Shown piece by piece: positions 44,693 through 50,574 of a stretch of DNA of 50,574 bases. Position numbers and translations under genes: made by a program. How positions within the stretch are numbered: position 1 is the first letter of the stretch; each line of letters begins with the position of its first letter. Below the pieces are notes generated by a model. That model saw only the letters and a program-made list of their open reading frames with translations. It did no database searches and had not been told where the DNA came from. Source of the stretch: Opitutia bacterium (GTDB taxonomy: Bacteria > Verrucomicrobiota > Verrucomicrobiia > Opitutales > Opitutaceae); NCBI GenBank assembly GCA_947453695.1, contig CANGHW010000024.1, forward strand, positions 1 through 50,574, given 5' to 3'.

Positions 44693-47104
44693 TCACGGTG
44701 CGATTTCGAAGACCTCGACCAGCACGATACCCGGCAATGCGGGCTCGTCGGGCAACAACTCAAAAGGCTGGACCACGACCGTGTAGTTGCCCGGCGGCAG
44801 GTCTGCGAGGAGGCAGGGTTCACGTCGGTTCGCCGGCGCGAAGCCGGTGCGTGCGATTTGCTGTTCGTTGTAGTATCGCACGAGTGGCGTGAAGTCGTTG
44901 CCGGGACTGGCACCTCCCTCGGCCCCGGCGCTCCAGTCGTCGCTGCGTAGCACGAGCGCACCGGCGGCGTTGCGCACTTCGAGCAGGGGATCATCCATCG
45001 CGTTCGGCACGTTAAACGGCCCGCGGGCGAGTGTCGGGCCGAGCGCACGTATCAGCATGCGTTTTGTCGAGCCAAGTGCGCCCCGCACGACGAAACCGGC
45101 AATGAGTGGATGGCCGTCGCGGTCGGCAAAGGCCCGCGTGGATAGGTTCACAATGCGCGCACCCGTCGACGCTGTTTCGTAAGCCTCGACGAGGACGGCA
45201 CCGGTTGCATTTCCGCTGCTCACTACGGCCGTGTAGGCTCCGGGCGCGAGGGTCACGAGCAACGCGGCATCGGCACTACCGGGCATCAAGGCGAACGCAC
45301 CCGCCTGCGTCGCCGCCGCGGCCAGCGCGGCCGCGGTGGCCGGGCCGGCGGAGGCCCACCCCAAGCTTTCTCCCAGCCGCGTCGCCCCCGAGTAGAGTTG
45401 CAGGTTGGGCGCAGCGAGGAAATCGCTCACGCCCAACGTCCCGAGCGTCGGTCCGACCGCGCGCAGCAACATCGTCTTCGGCTGCGAGCCTGCCACCGTA
45501 AAGCCCGCGATGGCGGCTCGTTCCCCTGGGCCCACACTGGCCCGTGTTGCGATATTGATCAGCGTGCCGGCGGCGGGTGGCGCGAGGGTCTGCAGGCGGT
45601 AATTCGCCACTTCGAGCGCTGCTTGCTCAATGGTGCGCGCGGCATCCGATTCCCCGGCGCGCCCGGCATCGATCCCGATTGGGACATTGGCGGGCGCGGC
45701 AGCCACGACCGCTGGATTCGAGAAAAACGGAAGCTGCGTGCCCGGCGGGTAGGCCATGATGTCGCGATAGAGCCGACCGTCCGCCCCCGTGAAACGGTAG
45801 CCGTAGCTGTAGGGATACGCCCCCGGACTCAGGGCATTTTCGCGATCGTGCGCACAGCCAAACGTATGTCCGAACTCATGGGAGACGACACTCGTGCCAG
45901 CGACGCTCGCATACTGCACCACCGAAAATGCGAAGAGCGCGTTCGTGGGGTCACCGGGCGTATCGAGCACAAACGCCAGGCCACTACTGGCAAAATCCGC
46001 CCGGTTCAGCACGAGGCAGACAAAGTCGGCACCACTCGCGTCACGCAGCGCATGGATCTCGTCCATTTTGCCATCCGTCGTCCGCTGCAGCGCAGTGAGC
46101 GCCTCATCCTGGACGCGACTACCCGAGCTAATCGTCTCGTCGTAAGTGGTCTCAACGACCTTCACGAGCCGCACCCGCGCGGTCACCAAACTGGCCGCGA
46201 GGTCCGCGTTTACCCGCACCACCGCCAGGTCGAACGCACTTTGTAGCGCGGCACTTCGCTCGGCTCCACTCAGCGTCGCCAGCACCGCCGGCGTCACCAC
46301 CATCATCACGTGGGCCTCGGCCCGCTGGGGATTGTCTGCCGCCGCCAGCGGAACCGCATTCTCAGATCCGGTCGACGAGTCAGTGGAATCGTTTCTTCCC
46401 CCCGCCATCCGGACGCGTCTCGCTGCGGCGGCCGCAATCACGTCGCCGTCGATATACTTTTTCTTCTCTCCCCCGCACGGTGGCACCCGCGCGGGATCGA
46501 CCATGTAGAACTGTGACACATCGCGATTCGCGACCCGAATGACGTGGGTCACCCCGCTCGAATCCAGCACCTCCGCATGCAGAAATCCCGCGCTAACCGC
46601 GAAGAGCGCCCGACTCCCGGGCTGGCCCTCAATCCGGCCGACACTCGTAAACCGACCGGCCCCGATCATCTCACTCGCCTCGATGACCACCACGAGCGCG
46701 CCGCCCTCAGGCAACGGCAGCGAAACGCGCCCCTCGCCCGGCTTGCGCCAGAACGGCGAGCGTTTGCCCTCAATCAGCGCTTTGTTGGTGCGAACATAGC
46801 TAACCCGCGCACTCGGTGCCGGCAGCGCAGTATTGAGCGCATGCGCTTCAGCCGGATTAACCCAGGCGAATAGCGCATTGTCCGCGACTTCGCGCTCGGG
46901 CGGTTCGACCTGAACTATATATCCAATCGACTCGAAGGCGATGGTGCTCTCCGAAGCGGTGTGGCGCGGTGCGCGTGGCGTATCGCCTTCGATCAGTTGG
47001 ATCGGCGCGGCCGTTTTCATCCAGAATGTCCACGCCAGCGTCACCACTGCGCAGGTCCCCGCCAACACACTTAAAGTCCTGCGGAGGCTGGGGCGGCGGG
47101 CCAT
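44693..47104 (-). CDS. Exported metzincin zinc protease (reprolysin/M12-like) with two YEVP-type domains
   Basis: 803 residues from ATG 47104; a GTG at 47131 is less likely. An N-terminal hydrophobic segment (LSVLAGTCAVVTLAWTFWM) is followed by a prodomain-like region with a lone cysteine (PPCGGEKKK) that could act as a cysteine switch. The catalytic domain carries H409-E-F-G-H413-T-F-G-C-A-H419, the metzincin zinc site, and the Met-turn DIMAYPPG downstream. Two shared C-terminal domains complete it, the second carrying an insertion of about 25 residues. Probably an exported protease. It heads a two-gene unit with the sulfatase 42 bases later. Confidence 0.92.
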   Translation of the reverse strand: MARRPSLRRTLSVLAGTCAVVTLAWTFWMKTAAPIQLIEGDTPRAPRHTASESTIAFESIGYIVQVEPPEREVADNALFAWVNPAEAHALNTALPAPSARVSYVRTNKALIEGKRSPFWRKPGEGRVSLPLPEGGALVVVIEASEMIGAGRFTSVGRIEGQPGSRALFAVSAGFLHAEVLDSSGVTHVIRVANRDVSQFYMVDPARVPPCGGEKKKYIDGDVIAAAAARRVRMAGGRNDSTDSSTGSENAVPLAAADNPQRAEAHVMMVVTPAVLATLSGAERSAALQSAFDLAVVRVNADLAASLVTARVRLVKVVETTYDETISSGSRVQDEALTALQRTTDGKMDEIHALRDASGADFVCLVLNRADFASSGLAFVLDTPGDPTNALFAFSVVQYASVAGTSVVSHEFGHTFGCAHDRENALSPGAYPYSYGYRFTGADGRLYRDIMAYPPGTQLPFFSNPAVVAAAPANVPIGIDAGRAGESDAARTIEQAALEVANYRLQTLAPPAAGTLINIATRASVGPGERAAIAGFTVAGSQPKTMLLRAVGPTLGTLGVSDFLAAPNLQLYSGATRLGESLGWASAGPATAAALAAAATQAGAFALMPGSADAALLVTLAPGAYTAVVSSGNATGAVLVEAYETASTGARIVNLSTRAFADRDGHPLIAGFVVRGALGSTKRMLIRALGPTLARGPFNVPNAMDDPLLEVRNAAGALVLRSDDWSAGAEGGASPGNDFTPLVRYYNEQQIARTGFAPANRREPCLLADLPPGNYTVVVQPFELLPDEPALPGIVLVEVFEIAP
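44696..45157 (-). repeat. YEVP-type domain, second copy in the metzincin protein, divergent
   Basis: About 154 residues: RIVNLSTRA, IAGFVVRG, MLIRALGPTLARGPFNVPNAM, PLLEVRN, SDDW, an inserted segment around FTPLVRYYNEQQIARTGF, CLLADLPPGNYTVVV, LVEVFEIAP before the stop. It is the most divergent copy. Confidence 0.8.
45174..45562 (-). repeat. YEVP-type domain, first copy in the metzincin protein
   Basis: About 130 residues: LINIATRA, IAGFTVAG, MLLRAVGPTLGTLGVSDFL, NLQLYSG, AGAFAL, DAALLVTLAPGAYTAVV, LVEAYETA. Right boundary placed to within a few codons. Confidence 0.82.
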
Positions 47105-47209
47105 TAAGTCAGCGTGCGAACCCGCTCCCACTCGGCAAGGTCAGTTCCTGATTTGCCGCCAACCACGGCCTCCGCGGTCCCGATTCCGGACGACTTTACA
47201 GTCTCCCCA

Positions 47210-47686
47210 CTATTTCAGCCCCGCGATCATAGCCCTGATCTGCGCCGCGTGGTCGGCGGTATCGACCTTCTCCGCGACGGCGAGGACGGTCCCGTCTTTA
47301 TCCAAGATGAAGGCCGCGCGGGCCGGACCAAAGTAGGTCTTACCATACATCGATTTCTCCACCACGGAGTCCGCGGCTTTGGCGAACAAATCGTCCGGAT
47401 CGCTCGCAAGCGTGTAGGATATTTTTTTCTTGGTCGCGTATTTCAGATGCGAACCGCACGTGTCGCGGCTGATCGCCACGAGGTTGAAACCAGCCTTGGT
47501 CAGCTCGCCGGCATGGGCGGCCAGACTGTCGTTCTGCTTGTCGCAGCTCCCCGTGTTATTCTTCATGTAGACCGACACAATTGAGCGGCGGGTAAGGAGT
47601 TCGGAAAACGTCACCTCTTTCTGGGCGCCGTCCTGCACGACCTTCAGCTTGAAGTTGGTTTTGAGCTTTTTTCCGGGAGAGATCAT
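47210..47686 (-). CDS. Peroxiredoxin (AhpC/TSA family, Bcp-like)
   Basis: 158 residues from ATG 47686; the longer upstream frame carries no peroxiredoxin sequence. The peroxidatic cysteine is C48 in T45-G-S-C48, keeping the family's T-x-x-C but with NNTG in place of the usual PxxxT helix start. A second cysteine, C77 (RDTCGSH), is placed about 29 residues later and may resolve the disulfide. YFGPARAAFILDKDGTV is typical of the family's end. It reduces hydrogen peroxide or organic peroxides. It is divergent from the thioesterase gene. Confidence 0.9.
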   Translation of the reverse strand: MISPGKKLKTNFKLKVVQDGAQKEVTFSELLTRRSIVSVYMKNNTGSCDKQNDSLAAHAGELTKAGFNLVAISRDTCGSHLKYATKKKISYTLASDPDDLFAKAADSVVEKSMYGKTYFGPARAAFILDKDGTVLAVAEKVDTADHAAQIRAMIAGLK

Positions 47687-47804
47687 GGCCGGCGAATGAG
47701 GGCCAGCCCCCGCGAACGTCAAATGGCTGGGGCGGTTTTCGCCCAAAAAGTCCTTCGGTTGAGGCTTTGACGCGTCGATAAAAACTCTCCACGGTCTCCC
47801 ACGA

Positions 47805-48266
47805 ATGAAATCGGTCAAGGTCCCCGCATTGGAGCTTTTCCTCCACGAAATGATCCCCCTCGCCAAGGCGATGGGCGTCGGCGTGGAAGTCAGCGACGAT
47901 CGTGCTTTGACCCTCACCGCCCCGAAAGAGCAGAACAAAAATTCGCTCAACACGGCCTTCGGCGGCAGCCTCGTTTCCCTCGCTACCCTCGCCGGCTACG
48001 GCGTCGTGTGGGAGTTGATGAAAAATGAGAAAGGCGCCGACAAAACCGAGTGGCGCATCGTCGTGAAGGAAAGCCGCGCCGCCTACCGCAAGCCCGTGAT
48101 CGGTGACTTGCGCGCAATCTGCGAACGTCCCGCGCAAGCCGCTATCGCCGAATTTAAGGATGCCCTCGACCGCTACGGTAAGGCGAAGCTCAAGCTCCGC
48201 GCCCGCGTGATCGAGGAAGGTGAGACCGCCGTGGATGTGACGGCGGCGTTTGTGGTGACGCGCTAA
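47805..48266 (+). CDS. YiiD C-terminal-type thioesterase domain protein
   Basis: 153 residues forming a single hotdog fold: the LEFLLHE-like helix here reads LELFLHEMIPLAKAMGV, then NKNSLNTAFGGSLVSLATLAGY as the central helix with its conserved N-T-x-F-G-G-S-L, and paired strands (AKLKLRARVIEEGETAVDVTAAFVV). The family corresponds to the putative thioesterase domain at the C-terminus of E. coli YiiD (FabY). It stands alone without the acetyltransferase half. An acyl-CoA or acyl-ACP thioester is the likely substrate. It is divergent from the peroxiredoxin gene with about 120 bases between starts. Confidence 0.87.
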   Translation: MKSVKVPALELFLHEMIPLAKAMGVGVEVSDDRALTLTAPKEQNKNSLNTAFGGSLVSLATLAGYGVVWELMKNEKGADKTEWRIVVKESRAAYRKPVIGDLRAICERPAQAAIAEFKDALDRYGKAKLKLRARVIEEGETAVDVTAAFVVTR

Positions 48267-48340
48267 ACTTTCTCCGCCTGCGAACCAGCCGCCGGCTGGT
48301 CGTTGCACTCCGTCAGAAAAAGTGCCCCAGGCACTCGGGA

Positions 48341-48712
48341 TCAGATGTGCTTGGAGTCTGCCTCGTCTTTCTTCACGTAGCCACTGTCCTGCCGCTGGTG
48401 GTTTACGGCATTCTTCTTGAGGTAGGCCTGATAGACATCGTCGGCCGTCATCCCGAGCGTTTGCGCCAGCGACACGAGGAAGTGAAACAAGTCCACGACT
48501 TCGACCTTCGCGTTTTGCTCATCAAATTTCTGGTATTTCGCCCACCACTTCCACGGCACGCTATCGATCAACTCGGCCGTTTCCTGCTGCATGGCACGCG
48601 TGTAGTTCAGGATCCACTTGGCCTTTTCCTCGTCCGTGGGGGGCGGGAGGCTTACGCCGATCCGTTGATTCAACGCGTCCTGCATCCGGAAAATTTCTTC
48701 GAGTTTATCCAT
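48341..48712 (-). CDS. Dimeric all-alpha dUTPase/MazG-like nucleotide pyrophosphatase
   Basis: 123 residues from ATG 48712. The NTP-pyrophosphohydrolase motif E-x-x-E...E-x-x-D is present as ETAELIDSVPWKWW and KVEVVDLFHFL. The tryptophans and the YVKKDEAD-like charged C-terminus match the dimeric dUTPase group found in phages, trypanosomes and various bacteria. It would turn dUTP into dUMP and pyrophosphate, lowering uracil in DNA. It is convergent with the thioesterase gene; 279 bases upstream of it (48713-48991) hold no recognised feature. Confidence 0.88.
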   Translation of the reverse strand: MDKLEEIFRMQDALNQRIGVSLPPPTDEEKAKWILNYTRAMQQETAELIDSVPWKWWAKYQKFDEQNAKVEVVDLFHFLVSLAQTLGMTADDVYQAYLKKNAVNHQRQDSGYVKKDEADSKHI

Positions 48713-48991
48713 GGCGCCGACGCTGGAAACCGCCCCGTGCGCTGGCAAGCCCCGCGTCATCCCGCTTCACCGTAACGATCTCCCGTCAGCGCCCTCGGTT
48801 TCACTGCGGCATCACCCGACTTTACCCCATTCCGGCTCGGGAATTTGCTGTTGCTCCGGGAGGCGCCCCCGGCGACCCTCCATCCTTCCCGCACGCCGTC
48901 GAGCGCGTTTCCCGCGCTCCGTTGCGTGCCCAACAAAACCAACGCCTCCCCGCCCACGCGGGTTGAGCGCCTCAGCGAAAAACCACAGCAC

Positions 48992-50215
48992 ATGTCAGAA
49001 ACAGATCCGTCCGGCACGCCGGCTCCGGCCCCTGCTCCCGCTCCCGCGGCGAGCACTGCCGCTCCCGCCGCTCCCGCGACCCAGCCGTTCGGCACGTTCG
49101 GCTCCACCCGAGGCTCCGGCCTCGCGCGTGGCAAACGCGCCACCGTCAACGCCGCCCCCGCCTCCGCTCCGAGCGGCTACAAGCCCACCGCCCTCGAGGT
49201 CATTACCCCGAAGAGCGAATACGTGAACCCGTTCACCGGCGAAACCTCCGTGGCTTCGCCTGTCGTCAACGAGCCTGCCCCGCAGGCCGCCCCCGCGCCC
49301 AGTCCTGTCGCTGCGCCCGCTCCGGTTGCTGTCAGCACACCCGCTCCTACTCCGGCGCCCGCTCCGGCCGCAGCTCCCGCACCTGCCGGCGAGTTGTTTC
49401 CTTTCAACGCCCCCGCTTCGCCCGCGCCCCGCGCGCCGGCCGAACCAGCCGCGAAGGCCGAGCTGAACATCCTGCCCCCGCAGGAAGCCAAGCGTCCCGC
49501 AGTCAGTTGGGAAGCTCCTTCCGCCAACGCCCCGGCCGACGCCCAACCCGCGCGCCGTGACGATCGCGCGACGTTCCGCACCGAGCGTCATCGTCGCGAA
49601 GACGGAGCCGCCAAGCCGGGCGAAACTCGTGATCAACGCGAGCCGCGCGAAGCCCGTGAGCCCCGCAAGTTCGAACCCCGCGAGCCCCGCCCGCAGGACC
49701 GCAAGTTCGAGCCTCGCACCAACCAACCCTATCAGGACCGCTCCCAGTCCGGCTCCGGCCGTGGTGAGCGCTCCGAACGCTCCGAGGCTCCCACCCCGGA
49801 AAAGAAATCAGGTGGCTTCTTCGGCTGGCTGAAAGGCCTCTTCGGCGGCAAGAAATCCGCCGAAACGCCCACCCCTTCCACAAGTGCCGGCGACGGCGAT
49901 CGCGCCCGCGAGGGCGGTGATCGTGGCGAATCCGGCGGTCACCGTCGTGGTCGTGGCGGCCGTGGTCGCGGCGGTTTCCGTGGCGACGGTCGCGGCCCCC
50001 GCGACGGCCAGCAGCAGGGCGGCGGCGAAGGCGGCCACTCTCACTCCCACGGCGGCGAGAACCGCGGTGAACACCGCGGCGACGGCCAATACGGCGATGG
50101 CGGCGGACGCCGTCGTCGTCGTGGCGGACGCGGCCGTTTCCGCGGCGAAGGCGGCGACCGCGGTGATCGCGGCGGACCTCGTCCCGAAGGCCAGCAGGGC
50201 GGCGGCGCGATCTGA
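48992..50215 (+). CDS. Disordered Pro/Ala-rich and RGG-rich protein with a short amphipathic segment
   Basis: 407 residues from ATG 48992. Residues 1-160 are almost pure Pro/Ala/Thr. Residues of about 175-265 are charged (many REPREAREPRKFEPR-like repeats). At 274-288 is GGFFGWLKGLFGGKK, an aromatic/leucine amphipathic patch with flanking lysines. The last 110 residues are RGG-, RGR- and GGH-rich, as in RNA-binding disordered tails. No folded enzyme domain is visible. Inferred role: RNA binding or condensate formation, perhaps membrane-associated through the amphipathic patch. It precedes murA but is separated from it by a strong terminator. Confidence 0.8.
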   Translation: MSETDPSGTPAPAPAPAPAASTAAPAAPATQPFGTFGSTRGSGLARGKRATVNAAPASAPSGYKPTALEVITPKSEYVNPFTGETSVASPVVNEPAPQAAPAPSPVAAPAPVAVSTPAPTPAPAPAAAPAPAGELFPFNAPASPAPRAPAEPAAKAELNILPPQEAKRPAVSWEAPSANAPADAQPARRDDRATFRTERHRREDGAAKPGETRDQREPREAREPRKFEPREPRPQDRKFEPRTNQPYQDRSQSGSGRGERSERSEAPTPEKKSGGFFGWLKGLFGGKKSAETPTPSTSAGDGDRAREGGDRGESGGHRRGRGGRGRGGFRGDGRGPRDGQQQGGGEGGHSHSHGGENRGEHRGDGQYGDGGGRRRRRGGRGRFRGEGGDRGDRGGPRPEGQQGGGAI

Positions 50216-50265
50216 GTAAGTTCTCGCGTTAAATCTTGCCCGACCCGCGCCCCCACGCGCATCTC

Positions 50266-50295
50266 AAAGGCGTCCGCCCCCGCGGACGCCTTTTT
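50266..50295 (+). terminator. Rho-independent terminator after the RGG-protein gene
   Basis: Stem AAAGGCGTCCGC (50266-50277) with GCGGACGCCTTT (50282-50293) across a CCCC loop, perfect over 12 bp, ending in a TTTTT tract. It lies 51 bases past the stop. Confidence 0.95.
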
Positions 50296-50360
50296 CATTT
50301 CCGCCCTTTGGTGGCCCGGGCTTTCAACTTTCAACCTTCACCTTTCAACTCCCTCGCACA

Positions 50361-50574
50361 GTGGCCGATCTCATCGTCAACGGCGGCAAGCCCCTCAGCG
50401 GCGTCATCACGCCCTCCGGCAACAAGAACTCCGTGCTGCCCATCTTCTGCGCCACGCTGCTCACCGACGAGCCCGTCACGCTGAAGAACGTCCCCGACAT
50501 CACCGACCTCGATAAGCTCGTCACCTTCTTCCGCAGCCAGGGTTCAAAGATCGATTGGAACCGCGACACCGGCG
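50361..50574 (+). CDS. murA: UDP-N-acetylglucosamine 1-carboxyvinyltransferase, 5' part
   Basis: 71 codons from GTG 50361, running off the right edge. Numbering already fits E. coli MurA: K22 and N23 in SGNKNSVLP, followed by ATLLTDEPVTLKNVPDITDL and FRSQGSKI. MurA transfers enolpyruvate from PEP to UDP-GlcNAc, the first committed step of peptidoglycan synthesis. The catalytic cysteine loop lies outside the window. The 5' leader (50296-50360) follows directly after the terminator of the RGG gene, so murA has its own promoter. Confidence 0.96.
   Translation, partial: MADLIVNGGKPLSGVITPSGNKNSVLPIFCATLLTDEPVTLKNVPDITDLDKLVTFFRSQGSKIDWNRDTG

Noticed and set aside
50041..50214. Tandem DNA repeat at the end of the RGG gene
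   Set aside because: The repetition is at the amino-acid level (RGG, GGH codons) and not a regular nucleotide repeat or CRISPR array.

Overview
The window is high-GC chromosomal DNA, most likely from an Opitutaceae member of the Verrucomicrobiota. The case rests on content: ECF sigma factor/von Willebrand (vWA) gene pairs, many secreted proteins, 'LSPF/LPKF' motifs like those I recall from Opitutaceae TonB receptors, and pectin/rhamnose functions. Housekeeping genes (clpB, tatA, psd, tRNA-Leu, the start of murA) mark it as ordinary chromosome. I see no insertion sequence, prophage or CRISPR array.

Layout. 0-5.2 kb: on the minus strand, an ECF sigma gene, a YfbK-type vWA gene, and then one open frame that runs off the left edge and fuses sigma-like, anti-sigma-like, membrane and vWA segments. 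5.2-12.1 kb: an orphan oligopeptide-binding lipoprotein, a small exported protein, an OGG1-like glycosylase, a VOC protein, an AbgA-like amidohydrolase overlapping a threonine/serine dehydratase, and a rhamnogalacturonan acetylesterase. 12.2-19.7 kb: a 57-residue double-CDGSH protein; then, on the minus strand, a sodium:solute symporter, two paralogous degenerate gluzincin/repeat proteins and L-rhamnose mutarotase. A LacI-type regulator is divergent from these, with a good LacI-type operator between. 19.8-23 kb: a doubtful small gene, a densely hairpinned leader, tatA with a strong terminator, a metallo-beta-lactamase/cNMP-binding fusion and tRNA-Leu(UAG). 23.1-33.1 kb: an exported propeller/PHP protein, a HupE-like membrane protein with an EF-hand loop, an exported amidase, phosphatidylserine decarboxylase, a DUF4260 protein and ClpB.

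33.2-47.1 kb is the most distinctive part. PhoD-like phosphatase and a CotH-kinase surface protein are divergent. Facing CotH is a tight VTC > DUF4956 > HlyD-like operon, and divergent from that operon is a phytase-like protein. A sulfatase and an exported metzincin protease follow. Four of the exported proteins (PhoD, CotH, phytase-like, metzincin) carry six copies of one ~130-residue C-terminal domain that mostly ends in 'YEVP'. The enzyme types suggest a cell-surface phosphate/polyphosphate or protein-phosphorylation system; that function is inference. 47.2-50.6 kb: peroxiredoxin, YiiD-type thioesterase, dimeric dUTPase, a disordered Pro/Ala and RGG-rich protein with a strong terminator, and the 5' end of murA.

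High GC makes long antisense frames common. Genes were chosen by recognisable motifs, operon spacing and family length. All identifications come from reading the sequence; no database search was run.
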